64,000 nucleotides of DNA from CAVZBT01 sp963773605 (GTDB lineage Bacteria; Acidobacteriota; UBA6911): positions 682,001 to 746,000 of the forward strand of contig CAVZBT010000012.1 of the NCBI GenBank assembly GCA_963773605.1, read 5' to 3'. This document shows, piece after piece, positions 44,456 to 53,926 of this stretch. Below the pieces are notes generated by a model. The model ran no database searches. It had not been told where the DNA came from and worked only from the letters and a program-made list of their open reading frames with translations. Each line of letters begins with the position of its first letter. Position 1 is the first letter of the stretch. The position numbers and the translations under genes are program-made.

Positions 44456-46804
44456 TCAGTTTATCTTCACCAGGGCGCCCTTGATTGTGTTAATGCCGGA
44501 GGCCTCGACAGTCACCATAGCGCCCTTCATCTCGTTCTTCATCTGGGCCTCCGATTTGATCTGAGCTGCCTTTTCCTCGATCTTTTGCGTGCCTTCAATC
44601 GTAATCTTCATGCCCTTGATGTCGATCGTGCCGTCCTTCTTCATTGTGATGCTGGCGCTGCCAGTTTGGAGTACGATCTGGTCCCCGGCATCGATCGTAA
44701 GCTTCGTCCCGACCTTGAGCGAGTCGTCTTTCCCCACCGAGGTGCTCCGTTTGCCGCCAACGTCGAGCGTCTGGTCGGCGCCAACCGAGGTCGTTTCATT
44801 GCTGCCGATCTCCGTGGACTTATCGCTCCCTACCGACTCGGTGGAGTTCGCACCCACCGATTGGGTCAAATTGGATCCGATATCGACCGACTTTGATACT
44901 CCGATGCTCTGAGACATCGTCGCGCCGACACTCTGGACCAGCGCGGCACCCACGGTGTGGGTCATGGCCGCGCCTATCGTCAGTTCCATGGCCACACCGA
45001 CGGTCTCCGAATAATTCAGGGCAACATTCTCCGTCAGGTTTGAGCCGACAGTAACCGACATGTTGGCGCCGATTTTCTCGGTGTGATTTGCTCCAACGGT
45101 GAGGTCCTTATTGGACCCGATTTTCTCCGTGTGGTTGACCCCCACCGTGATGCTCTTGTTGTTGTCGACGGTTTCCGCCTGGTCGTGGGCTACGTGTTTG
45201 GTACGATCGTGGCCGACGTCGAGGCTCTCATCGTGGCCGATCTTCTGGGTCTTGTCGTGCTCGATGACGATGTTCCAGTCCTTTTGCCCGTGAAGGTAGA
45301 TCTCCTCCGACCCTTTGCTGTCCTCATAACGGAGCTCGTTGGAACCGCCGCCGCCTTTCGAGCTGTTCGATTTCCAGGTGCTCTTGGTCTTGGCGCCCGG
45401 AAGCGGGTAGGGAGGCCGGTTTTCACCGTTGTAGACCCGCCCCGTGATGATGGGCTGGTCCGGATCGCCTTCCAGGAAATCCACGATGACTTCATGGCCG
45501 ATCCGGGGGATGATCATCGCGCCCCAGCTGGGACCGGCCCAGTTTTGGCTCACGCGGATCCAGCAGGACGTCTTTTCGTCTTTCTTGCCATCGCGGTCCC
45601 AGTGAAACTGCACCTTCACACGCCCGTGCTCGTCCGGATAGATCTCTTCCCCTGCAGGACCCGTCACGATAGCTGTTTGCGCGCCGTGCACGACAGGTCG
45701 AGGCGTAACCCGAGCCGGCCGGAACTGGACCTGCGCCGGCATGCACGAAAACTCGGAATTGTACTCATTGCCCTTCGAACTGCCGGCCGCTTCCTTAAAC
45801 GTCTGAATCTGTGCCCCGGTGTGCAGCACCTGGGTAATCAGGTACTCCTGGTTGAACGCCGCCCGGTTATGTTTCTCCAGGGTGAACTTCCGTCCGGGGA
45901 GCATACGGCGGCAGTTCGTTCTGCCCTGACCGACTTTTCGGGGAGTCTGCTGTTCCTGAAGCCGCACCTCGCTGAGATCTTTACCGACTGCCGGCTGGAC
46001 GTACTCGCCCGGGTAGTCATAGATCTCGAGCTCTTTACGGACATCTGCAGCCTTGTTGGCCGTCAGATCCAAAGACGGCTTCTTGAAGTCGAAATCGCGG
46101 AGGACAACTTCCCCGGGCCTCACTTCTTCCGTGTAGCGGAAGTGGTAAATGTGCTCGAAGTCGGGCTCTTCGCCCGTCACTTCATGCAGCACCAGTCCCG
46201 CGTTCCCCTCGATGGGGACGTGAACCGGGTACGCGTCGCTCATCGTCAGGACGTGCTTCTTCTCCGTGTGCTCGAACCAGTAGTAAATGCCCTCTTCTTC
46301 CATGAGCCTGGATATGAAGGCAAAATCCGATTCCCGGTACTGTACGCAGTATTCGCGCGCCGGATAGCTCTTGCGCAATTTGAATTCGAACTCATCCGGC
46401 GGGATCTTTGCGTCTTTCAGCACCTTGTCAATAATGTCTTTGACCGTCATCTCCTGGAAAATTCGGGAATTGTGGCGGTGCTGCAGCAACCAGATTCTCG
46501 GCACGAGCTCCGCGCTGTACTGCGTCAGCCGCGTGGGCTCGCCGGCCTGCTCAAACCAGCTTATGATACCGTTGACATACCGCGTCCCTTCACGCCCCAT
46601 GATCTTGAGTCGTGCGGGTTTGCCCAGGATGGATTCGAAATCGGCCTCGACATCCTCCAACGCAAGCTGCAGCTGGAACCGGAACAGTTCCGAGAGTGAC
46701 TCTGTCCCTTCAAACCGGACCACACGAAGATCCTTCTCCGCATAGGAACCGGCCTGGAAGAAGAAATCCGCTTCCAGCCCCAATCGTCGGGCCGTCGTCG
46801 CCAT
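44456..46804 (-). CDS. vgrG: T6SS spike protein VgrG (TssI)
   Basis: 782 residues. Gp27-like part (about 1-380) with the family motif FRFQLQL, RYVNGIISWFEQ, PRIWLLQHRHNSRIFQ, EYCVQYRESDFAFISRLMEEEGIYYWFEH (spread over residues about 160-190); gp5-like OB-fold with DEHGRVKVQFHWDRDG, SCWIRVSQNWAG, WGAMIIPRIGHEVIVDFLEGDPDQPI and the NGENRPPYPLP motif. The C-terminal needle is a long beta-helix of eight-residue repeats (xxVGxxxx, about 560-720) and ends without a toxin domain. I start at the ATG at 46802-46804 (MATTARRLG) behind GGGGGT; the longer open frame lacks support. It leads the effector island. Confidence 0.93.
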   Translation of the reverse strand: MATTARRLGLEADFFFQAGSYAEKDLRVVRFEGTESLSELFRFQLQLALEDVEADFESILGKPARLKIMGREGTRYVNGIISWFEQAGEPTRLTQYSAELVPRIWLLQHRHNSRIFQEMTVKDIIDKVLKDAKIPPDEFEFKLRKSYPAREYCVQYRESDFAFISRLMEEEGIYYWFEHTEKKHVLTMSDAYPVHVPIEGNAGLVLHEVTGEEPDFEHIYHFRYTEEVRPGEVVLRDFDFKKPSLDLTANKAADVRKELEIYDYPGEYVQPAVGKDLSEVRLQEQQTPRKVGQGRTNCRRMLPGRKFTLEKHNRAAFNQEYLITQVLHTGAQIQTFKEAAGSSKGNEYNSEFSCMPAQVQFRPARVTPRPVVHGAQTAIVTGPAGEEIYPDEHGRVKVQFHWDRDGKKDEKTSCWIRVSQNWAGPSWGAMIIPRIGHEVIVDFLEGDPDQPIITGRVYNGENRPPYPLPGAKTKSTWKSNSSKGGGGSNELRYEDSKGSEEIYLHGQKDWNIVIEHDKTQKIGHDESLDVGHDRTKHVAHDQAETVDNNKSITVGVNHTEKIGSNKDLTVGANHTEKIGANMSVTVGSNLTENVALNYSETVGVAMELTIGAAMTHTVGAALVQSVGATMSQSIGVSKSVDIGSNLTQSVGANSTESVGSDKSTEIGSNETTSVGADQTLDVGGKRSTSVGKDDSLKVGTKLTIDAGDQIVLQTGSASITMKKDGTIDIKGMKITIEGTQKIEEKAAQIKSEAQMKNEMKGAMVTVEASGINTIKGALVKIN
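44690..45250 (-). repeat. Eight-residue repeats in the VgrG needle
   Basis: Coding repeats of 24 bases inside vgrG encode an octapeptide pattern with V/I-G at fixed positions (KSITVGVN, KDLTVGAN, MSVTVGSN and so on). This forms the extended triple-stranded beta-helix of the spike. Confidence 0.75.
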
Positions 46805-46891
46805 GTTCAGACCCCCATTGTCAGACAGGCACAGATGGCAGAAACTGCCACCATAAAGCCGCCTGAGTTGCCCCGATTCGAAAGCGACTAA

Positions 46892-46921
46892 ATTATATGG
46901 GTGCCTCTCTGTCGCAAACAA
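46892..46921 (-). promoter_or_regulatory. Predicted sigma-70 promoter for the vgrG effector island
   Basis: On the minus strand TTGTTT (46921-46916), an 18-base spacer and a perfect TATAAT (46897-46892), about 88 bases before the vgrG ATG. It would let the spike and effectors be transcribed separately from the tssJ arm, whose last gene ends at 46959. Confidence 0.65.
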
Positions 46922-46958
46922 GGTGCTGATGCGCCGGTACTTCAAACTGTACGCTAAC

Positions 46959-48776
46959 TCAGTTCCTTCTTAACGGGACGTTCATGTGCAGTGCAACCGG
47001 CAGCGGCCAGATGGAGTGGCCCGGGCTAACCCGGATGACGAGATCGTGGTAGCCGACCCGCTCCTGGCTTTCCGCGAGGCGCACCTCCACGGCGTCATCG
47101 GTCGCACCGCCCATCAGGCGCTTCAGCGCCGCGCCGATCTCGCGCTGGATCTCCGCGGCACCCAGCCCGCCCAGCTGCGCCAGCTCGCGTTCGACAAAGC
47201 GGGCGATGCGGCCGGCGACGAGCTGGTAGGATAGTTTCGCGCGGTGGCGGCTGTCCTCCGTCTCGCGGGCATCCGAGTACTGTTCCGGACGGTGCGCCGT
47301 GGGCGCATCCATCAGGGCGGCAACGTCCTGGTCCTCGCCGCACTGCAGCGCCAGAAAACCGGCGCCGTAGAAATCGTCCTCCCTCCCGCGCAGAAACACC
47401 GCCTCGAGCGGAATCTGTCGCACGTCTCCCGACGGCAGGGCAAACTCACGCACGGGCAAATCCTCCAGGACCCCGCCGCCGCGCACTCCCGTTATGTGGC
47501 CGCACCAGCTGGTGCGTGAAAAGCTGCGCACCAGCAGCGACCCTATTGCCCAGACGGGGTCGCCCCACAAACCGTCGCCGGTTTCGTGAAACGGAAACGC
47601 CAGATGGGCCGACGCCGGCTCGTAACGGTTCCGCAACAGGAACCGGTTGAACCCCGCCCCGAGCCACCGTGAACTCTCGACGCCGCGGAAGGATTCCCAC
47701 TTCACGAACCCGGGGTTATCGAGGTGCGCGCGCAGGTGAGGGATGCGCGTCACCTCCGCCGCGCTCTCCTTTCCGAAAAACGGCGCACCCACCGAGATCA
47801 CGACCGGGGCCCTGAGCGCCGCGGCGAGCTCCGCCGCGCGCCTTGCGATATCCAGATCCTCGGGAGTGTTGCGGAACTCGAAGGGCGCCAGCACCGCGTC
47901 CACCCCGGCGGCGCCGGCGTCGATGCCGGCCAACTCGGTTTCCATGATCCGCACCAATTCCCCTTTGGGCGCGGACACGACGTCGAGTTCGATCGCGTCG
48001 CGGAAGTCGGTGCGGTCCACCAGGAACTTCAGCCCGCGCCAGGCCGCTTCGAGTCGCCGGAACTCGGAGTGGTTCAGCACGTCGTTCAGCCGGGAAACCA
48101 GCATGCCTTCGATGTCCTGCACCATCCGGCCGGCCTTCCCGCGGTCCACTCCCCCAACCGGACGCCCACCCTTGAACATGTCGGAGATGAAGGCCTGGAC
48201 GCGGGCCGCCCCATCCGTCGGCCCCGCCGTCTCCGGGGCGGCGGGCGCCTCCACCATGCCGAGAATCGAATCCAGAATATCGTCCTTCCTGGGGTCGGCG
48301 CGGCGCGGCGGCTCGGGGGCTCTTTCTACCTGGGGCGGCGCGGACGTTCCGTGCAGCAACCCCACAAGGGCGTCGCGCAAGACATCGGATTGCACCCGGT
48401 GCTTGAACTCCTCCGGCCGGATCCTGCCGTCCCGCAGATCGACTGCCGCGGTCCGGTCGCTGACCAGATCGCGGAAAAGGGGCGCGGCCGCCAGTTGCGC
48501 GGGGGCGAACGACTTCAGGTCCTGGACCGGGAACTCGGCCTCGACCGGGGACGACCCGGGCGACCGTGACCCAAGCCGGATGGCAACCCGGGGACACACC
48601 GTCCTGAGCGCCTCGTTGAACGAGTCTTTGTCCACGCGCATCCGCCCGGCATCGCGCGCACTGCTGCCGCAGGAGAAGTCGCCAATTGCGAGCAGCCGCA
48701 GCGGCGGCGCCGATGATTCCGGAGGCTCCTCTGCGCCGAAACGGATCCGGTCTCGAACATCCTTGGGTCGCGCCAT
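46959..48776 (-). CDS. TssB-TssC fusion, sheath-like paralogue
   Basis: 605 residues combining both sheath subunits in one chain. Residues about 25-140 resemble TssB (LLAIGDFSC, MRVDKDSFNEALRTVCPRVAIRL, FPVQDLKSFAPAQLAAAPLFRDLV); compare VDKDNFNEVM of the true TssB here. Residues about 190-605 are TssC-like (AGRMVQDIEGMLVSRLNDVL, EFRRLEAAWRGLKFLVDRTDFR, VISVGAPFFGKESAAEV, SRWLGAGFNRFLLRNRY, LSYQLVAGRIARFVERELAQ). Fifteen consecutive residues, AWRGLKFLVDRTDFR, are identical to the canonical TssC at 24244-25737. It is encoded after tssJ-K-L-M and a second such paralogue, eight bases away. It might form a specialised sheath or baseplate ring or a cap; no function is known to me. Confidence 0.85.
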   Translation of the reverse strand: MARPKDVRDRIRFGAEEPPESSAPPLRLLAIGDFSCGSSARDAGRMRVDKDSFNEALRTVCPRVAIRLGSRSPGSSPVEAEFPVQDLKSFAPAQLAAAPLFRDLVSDRTAAVDLRDGRIRPEEFKHRVQSDVLRDALVGLLHGTSAPPQVERAPEPPRRADPRKDDILDSILGMVEAPAAPETAGPTDGAARVQAFISDMFKGGRPVGGVDRGKAGRMVQDIEGMLVSRLNDVLNHSEFRRLEAAWRGLKFLVDRTDFRDAIELDVVSAPKGELVRIMETELAGIDAGAAGVDAVLAPFEFRNTPEDLDIARRAAELAAALRAPVVISVGAPFFGKESAAEVTRIPHLRAHLDNPGFVKWESFRGVESSRWLGAGFNRFLLRNRYEPASAHLAFPFHETGDGLWGDPVWAIGSLLVRSFSRTSWCGHITGVRGGGVLEDLPVREFALPSGDVRQIPLEAVFLRGREDDFYGAGFLALQCGEDQDVAALMDAPTAHRPEQYSDARETEDSRHRAKLSYQLVAGRIARFVERELAQLGGLGAAEIQREIGAALKRLMGGATDDAVEVRLAESQERVGYHDLVIRVSPGHSIWPLPVALHMNVPLRRN

Positions 48777-48784
48777 AGTCCCTC

Positions 48785-50254
48785 TCAGAGTGCGATGCGC
48801 AGCGTAAAGTCCACGTCCTTGCCCTGCATCTTGAGCTGCGGCCGCAGCGTGATTTGGAGGGCCCGGCTCGCCGGCTCGCCGGCGGCCTCGACCACCTCGG
48901 CGTGGACCGCTTCCCCGGGCTGATCGCCCGAAAAGGGTACGAGGAACTCTTCGAGGCGGGAACGCACGAAAGCCACGACCGCCTCCGCAGCTCCCTCGGC
49001 CGGGAATTCAGGGTACAGGGTGACCAGGTAGTGGAAAAGGTTCCCGGCGAACAACTGGTAGGACAGCGCCGATTCGACCGTGACAACGCCGGGTTTCAGC
49101 CTGTAGGCATTCGCCACCAGGGGAAAGCTCGCCACCGCGCCGTCGCTGATTCCGAGCAGGATAGTGATGCCTGCCCGAACGATCTCCCAGGCCTTCGTGT
49201 CGTCCAGGAGAATCTCGGTCGGACTCGGGACCTCCACGTTCGCCTTTTTGGGGAAAGGGCGTACCGGAAGGTTGTCGTGGGCGGTGTCGGGACTCATACC
49301 GTCGATGACCACGCAGTGACGATATTTCGAAAAGCTGCGGGCGAGGTTGCACAGGATAAGCCATCCGGCCTCCGCCCACACATAGTTCTCGGGGTGCGAC
49401 GCATCGGCCCTTTCCTTGTAGTCCAGGGCGGCGCCGCCCTCGCGGCTGAGGGCATAGCTCTCGCGCGCCAGGAAACGGTTTGCGGTCAGGCACACCCAGC
49501 GGGACGCCGGGTCGGTCTGGAACCGGCGCCAGCCGGCATAGGCGGGCTGCTGCATCCGCGGCCCCAGGTCCGGCAGGCTCGGAAGGTGGGCGAGGTTCTT
49601 CAGCTGGAAGAACGCGGGCGAGGCGGCGGCGATCATGGGGGTTTCCAGGGCAGCGCAGTCGGCAGCGAGCGCCTCGAGCAGGGGCAAGTCGGCGGGTTCG
49701 TGACTGAACCGGAAGTCGAAAAGCACCGCCGAGAGCGGCGGCCCCGCCTCCCCCTGATATTCCGGCTCGAAGACTCGGCGGTGGAACACCTCCTTGAGAT
49801 CTTTCCGGGTTGTCGTGAGGACATCGGCGATCACGTCCGGCTTGTCTTCGAGTTCACGGCAGAGCCGCGCCAGTCCGCGCCAGACCGATTCCAGGTGCTG
49901 GAACTCCGGGTGATGGAGCACCGCGTCCAACTGTTCCGCCAGAGCGGCGCCGCCCGACGGCAGCGCCTCGGAAAAGGCCGGCGTCCGGCTGACGATGGAC
50001 TCGGGATGAAAGTCGCGCAGGCAGCCGAATTGCAGCTCGAGCGCCAGTTTCGGGGCGCCTTTGCCGAGCCGGTTCTCCACGGTCAGCCGCACCGCCGGGC
50101 GAAGGCTTTCAAACAGGCCCTCGAGACCCCGGTGGATCCGGACGATCGTCTGGGCCTCGCTCGCGCCGCAGTCGGCAACGACCAGCATCTTGAGTGGAAG
50201 CGAAGGCGGGTGCCCCGCCGCTCTAGCCTGCAGCTGTTCCAGTAGGGTCTCCAT
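48785..50254 (-). CDS. Divergent TssB/TssC-like sheath paralogue
   Basis: 489 residues, more diverged than its neighbour but of the same build. Residues about 20-115 resemble TssB (PLKMLVVADCG, RIHRGLEGLFESLRPAVRLTVENRL, LQFGCLRDFHPESIVSRTPAFSEAL). The rest resembles TssC: LDAVLHHPEFQHLESVWRGLARLC, TTTRKDLKEVF, SAVLFDFRFSHEPADLPLLEALA, AASPAFFQLKNLAHL, RWVCLTANRFLARESY, NYVWAEAGWLILCNLARSFSKYRHCVVIDG, ESALSYQLFAGNLFHYL. The DFxF-HEPAD-LP...LEALA region matches sheath large subunits. It follows tssM by 15 bases on the same strand, so it is part of the tssJKLM operon. Role unknown. Confidence 0.8.
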   Translation of the reverse strand: METLLEQLQARAAGHPPSLPLKMLVVADCGASEAQTIVRIHRGLEGLFESLRPAVRLTVENRLGKGAPKLALELQFGCLRDFHPESIVSRTPAFSEALPSGGAALAEQLDAVLHHPEFQHLESVWRGLARLCRELEDKPDVIADVLTTTRKDLKEVFHRRVFEPEYQGEAGPPLSAVLFDFRFSHEPADLPLLEALAADCAALETPMIAAASPAFFQLKNLAHLPSLPDLGPRMQQPAYAGWRRFQTDPASRWVCLTANRFLARESYALSREGGAALDYKERADASHPENYVWAEAGWLILCNLARSFSKYRHCVVIDGMSPDTAHDNLPVRPFPKKANVEVPSPTEILLDDTKAWEIVRAGITILLGISDGAVASFPLVANAYRLKPGVVTVESALSYQLFAGNLFHYLVTLYPEFPAEGAAEAVVAFVRSRLEEFLVPFSGDQPGEAVHAEVVEAAGEPASRALQITLRPQLKMQGKDVDFTLRIAL

Positions 50255-50269
50255 CGTTTCTACTCCTTG

Positions 50270-53200
50270 TCAGCGCGCCGGCGAGAGCCCCGCGGTTGCT
50301 GACGACGGCTGCGTAACGGTTTCAGGACAGCTGACCACGCGGAAGAAATTCGGGGGGAAAGGATTCCGATAACTCCGCGCCTGGAGTTTGTAGCGCACCT
50401 CGAGCTTCCTCCCGTCGGCGCTGGGCAGCGACCAGCTGACGCTGTAGGCCGTCTGGGACTGCGGCATGACGTGGGCCTGCGCGAGCAGCCTGAAGAACGC
50501 CCATTCGCCTTCGACAGCCGGGATGCTGGGCCGCTCGCCGGAACCGGTCAGCGAAATGCTCAGCTTCGCCTGGGGGGAACCGCCCTTTCCCGGCCAGCTC
50601 ACGACGGAGGGGACCGGCCTTTCGTTTCTGTAGAGTATCTTCTGCCCGTCGATCTCCAGGAGGCTTTCGGTAACGCCCGGCGTCGCGTCCGGGGTGAGAT
50701 CGAAGGTCGCGCCGATATCGGGCGCCGCCGGCGGGTAGAGGGCCTGGCGGATCGTGTTGGTTTTCTCCAGGAACTCGAGGAATTGCGGGGAGAAAGCCAC
50801 TTGCGCATTGAACAGGGTGCGCGGCGTGAACGCGTTGCCCGACGGGGTCACGAACATCTTGAGTTCTTTTTCGTAAAACGCGTCCAGGGTGCCCTCGCGC
50901 GGCTTCAGGAATTGCGACAGGGTGGCGAGCGGGAGATCCTGCCCTGAGAGGTTGAAGGGGAAGCCGCTCTCGATGTCGCGCCGGTAAAGCTCCGCCACCT
51001 GCGTCTTCCACAACCCGTCCAGCCGGAAGCCGACCTCGCGCAGGATCGCCGCCCAGGTCTGGCGCAGGGGCTGTTCCAGCATGGGGCCGACGGGCTGCGT
51101 GCTGCGGGTGCGGCACTGTTTGTTGATCAGGGCGGTGAGGCGATACCCCTCCTGGAATTCATTGCTCGAGAGGTTGTTCGCGATCATGTCGACGTAGGCC
51201 TTCACCTGCTCCCACTGGGTGCCCGCGCCGAACAGCGACTCCAGCCGCGCGTGCACCTTGCTGAGCGCGAGGATGTACCCTGCCAGCATTGAGGGGGTTT
51301 TGCCGCTGTCGGGCGAGGTGACGATGTCGTGCAGGGCCTGGAACTGGTCGGCGACCGAATCGACCAGTTCGGCCCGGTTCACGCGCGTCGAAAGGCCGAG
51401 CGTGGCCAGGGTGCTCGACACCATCGCCGTGATGCTGCTGCCCTTCTCCGGCTCCTTGCGCAGCATGGTGTTGGCGGCGGCGTTCATGAGCAGGCGCGAA
51501 ACGGCGGAATCTTGCTGCGAGAAGGAGTCCAGCGCCGAACGCGCTTCGTTCAGGTCCGCCAGCGGCCGTACCGATATACCCTCCAGGAACTTCTGCCACT
51601 CCTCGATGTACTCGGTGAAGTATTTGTCGCGGATCTGCCGTTCCGAATCGGCGTCGGTTGTGCGGCCGCCCGGGCTGCTGTACGTCGGCCCGACGACCCA
51701 GTCATCCTGGACCATCTCCTTGCCGGCCTGCCCGACCGCCTGCTTGAAGTACCCGGTCCAGCCGGCCTCGGTGAACACACCGGGAATATCATGGGTCGAG
51801 TTGAGGTACTCCAGGCTCTTCCCTCCTGTCGCCTGCGCCAGTGTGTACGGGGGGTACTTGGCGTTCCCTTCGATCTTCAGGCGCATGTAGAGGCGATCGA
51901 GCGCCGGGAACTGCCCCAGGGTGCGACGGGCCCGGGCGACGACCTCGTTGTCGCGCGTCAGCTGCAGGTCGGGATCGTTCTTCGGCAGCTGCTGCGCGTA
52001 AAACCGGAGCTGGTCCAGCACGACGGGCTCGGCTTCCGGAGGCCCATGGGTCTTCCATACCGGGGCCAGCGTGGTGCGCAAGAACGATTCCTGCGAGCGG
52101 GGCGGCTCGGTCATCATCAGGTAGGCCTGCAGGAACGAGTGGAACTCGTTGTAGTTCGTCGTGCCCGGCTGAGCCGATGCCCACGCATTGAGTCTCTGCC
52201 GCAGGGTATCGGCCGTCGGGAGGATGAAGGAGTTGCGCAGGCGGCGGAAGTAGACGCGGCGCGCGGCCTCGACGATCTGGTCGCCCGAGTACAATCCCCA
52301 CCGCATCGTCCATTTCGGCCCGTCGGTCTGGAACCGGTCCAATTCGTCGAGCCGCTCGCGCAGCTGCTGCATCGCCGCCAGATCCGAAGCCCGCCGTCCG
52401 TTCCAGCCCGCATCGGTGAGCCGCAGCGCCGCCAGTCGCGTCGATTCGATCAGGCCCCGGTTCTCGCTGAACGAATAGAGCATTCCGATCAGCAGGGCCG
52501 TGCACACGGCGATGGTCCCGAAGAAAACCACATCGAGCCACAGGCGCCGGCGCAGGCGCGTATCCACGGAGGCCTTGACCTGCGGGCGGTCTGCGAACAC
52601 CACACGGGGCAGGAGCGATTCCAGGAAATAGGTTTTCCGCCGCAACGGCTCCTGCTGGGCGGCCGCGGGCTGGGGCCTGGCATCCCACCGGAACTCCGCC
52701 GGTTCGGGCTTGGCCTCCGGGATTTCGGCGATGCCCGCGCTGCTCAGGTAAAAACCCCGGAAAATCGGCCGTTCCGAATAGGGGGTCGCCTGGAAGAGCG
52801 TGCCGACAAAGGCCGCCAGCCTGCCGCCGATTGCCGCGAACCGCTCCGGGAACGCGAACACGCGCGCGAGCCTGCCCGGGTCCTTCTCGGCCGCCAGCGC
52901 CTGGAGGCGATACCCGTACAGGGACTCGGCGAGGCGCCCGAACTCCTGCCGGAAAATCTCGTCCACCGGGAGCTGCTTGCGGGTTTCCCGGGACACCGTT
53001 GCGCCCCACACCTGGGCCCGGTCGTGGCTGCGAAAGCTGCGAAAAAATTCCGGGAAGCCGTCGATCTGGTCGCACTTGGTGAACAGGACATAGACGGGGA
53101 AGCGAATCCCGAAGCGGCGCGTCATCTCGTCAAAGCGCTGCCGGAACCGGATTGCCAGGCCCTCGACGTGCTCGGCGTTCTGATCCACGATGTCGCGGAC

Positions 53201-53860
53201 CGGGACCGTCACGACCACGCCGTCGATGGGGCGTTCGCGCCGCGCGCGCTTCAGGCGGTCGAGGAATCCTTTGAACACCTCGTATTCCTCGTCCTCGGCC
53301 CCGAGCCGGCCGGACATGTCGATCACGACTGCGTCGCGGGCAAACCAGAAGTCGCAGCCGGCATCCACGCCGGCCCGCCTCGACTTCCGGGCCTCGCCCG
53401 CCGTGCTGTACGGGAACTCCACGCCGGACTCGCGCAGCAGCGTCGTCTTGCCCGACTCCGGCGCGCCGAACAGGACCACCCACGGGAAGGCGTACAGGGC
53501 TTCCTCCCCCTTGCGGCCCCGGGCCATTTTGGATTCGCGCACGACCCGCAACGCGACATCGATGTTCCCCTGCAACGCGTCCAGGGCAGCCCGTTCCTGG
53601 GGGGTCGCCCCTTCGACCGGGGCCGCTGCGCGCGCCGCCTTGGCGCGCGAGCGGGCCGAGGACATCGACAGCAGGATTTTCCGCACCAGCCAGACCAGCA
53701 GCCAGACGATCAGCAGCACCGCCGCGAAGATCAGGAGGATGGCCAGCAGCTTCTTGGCCGCATCCGGGCTGACGTAGGAGTTGACGGCCCACACCGCGGC
53801 CGTAGCCAGGGCGACCGGGATCCCCACTTTTGTCGCGATGCCTGAGGCGGATATGTTCAT
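50270..53860 (-). CDS. tssM: T6SS membrane-complex protein TssM (IcmF)
   Basis: 1,196 residues of the IcmF/TssM family, which with TssL and TssJ spans the envelope. Two N-terminal membrane helices (about 8-30 and 36-66), a cytoplasmic GTPase-like domain with an intact Walker A (LFGAPESGKTTLL, about 131-143) and DAVVIDMSGRL, then a third helix (LWLDVVFFGTIAVCTALLIGML, about 445-466) and a large periplasmic domain. Family motifs include PVYVLFTKCDQIDGFPEFF, the RPIFRGFYLSSA segment and C-terminal PNFF. The intact Walker A suggests nucleotide binding. The ATG starts 66 bases after the tssL stop. Confidence 0.92.
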   Translation of the reverse strand: MNISASGIATKVGIPVALATAAVWAVNSYVSPDAAKKLLAILLIFAAVLLIVWLLVWLVRKILLSMSSARSRAKAARAAAPVEGATPQERAALDALQGNIDVALRVVRESKMARGRKGEEALYAFPWVVLFGAPESGKTTLLRESGVEFPYSTAGEARKSRRAGVDAGCDFWFARDAVVIDMSGRLGAEDEEYEVFKGFLDRLKRARRERPIDGVVVTVPVRDIVDQNAEHVEGLAIRFRQRFDEMTRRFGIRFPVYVLFTKCDQIDGFPEFFRSFRSHDRAQVWGATVSRETRKQLPVDEIFRQEFGRLAESLYGYRLQALAAEKDPGRLARVFAFPERFAAIGGRLAAFVGTLFQATPYSERPIFRGFYLSSAGIAEIPEAKPEPAEFRWDARPQPAAAQQEPLRRKTYFLESLLPRVVFADRPQVKASVDTRLRRRLWLDVVFFGTIAVCTALLIGMLYSFSENRGLIESTRLAALRLTDAGWNGRRASDLAAMQQLRERLDELDRFQTDGPKWTMRWGLYSGDQIVEAARRVYFRRLRNSFILPTADTLRQRLNAWASAQPGTTNYNEFHSFLQAYLMMTEPPRSQESFLRTTLAPVWKTHGPPEAEPVVLDQLRFYAQQLPKNDPDLQLTRDNEVVARARRTLGQFPALDRLYMRLKIEGNAKYPPYTLAQATGGKSLEYLNSTHDIPGVFTEAGWTGYFKQAVGQAGKEMVQDDWVVGPTYSSPGGRTTDADSERQIRDKYFTEYIEEWQKFLEGISVRPLADLNEARSALDSFSQQDSAVSRLLMNAAANTMLRKEPEKGSSITAMVSSTLATLGLSTRVNRAELVDSVADQFQALHDIVTSPDSGKTPSMLAGYILALSKVHARLESLFGAGTQWEQVKAYVDMIANNLSSNEFQEGYRLTALINKQCRTRSTQPVGPMLEQPLRQTWAAILREVGFRLDGLWKTQVAELYRRDIESGFPFNLSGQDLPLATLSQFLKPREGTLDAFYEKELKMFVTPSGNAFTPRTLFNAQVAFSPQFLEFLEKTNTIRQALYPPAAPDIGATFDLTPDATPGVTESLLEIDGQKILYRNERPVPSVVSWPGKGGSPQAKLSISLTGSGERPSIPAVEGEWAFFRLLAQAHVMPQSQTAYSVSWSLPSADGRKLEVRYKLQARSYRNPFPPNFFRVVSCPETVTQPSSATAGLSPAR

Positions 53861-53926
53861 GGTTCGCCGGTTGTCAGATGTTTCAGTTGGTAAGGCCAGG
53901 GACGCCCGCGCGCGGGATCCCGAAAC

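Noticed and set aside
45083..46699. Long open frame on the + strand (538 codons) opposite vgrG
   Set aside because: Antisense to a clearly conserved VgrG; the translation is rich in Arg/His/Leu without any domain, typical of a high-GC shadow frame.
51329..53845. Open frame of 838 codons on the + strand opposite tssM
   Set aside because: Complementary to conserved TssM; its composition (Arg, His, Gly, Asp rich) is that of an antisense frame.
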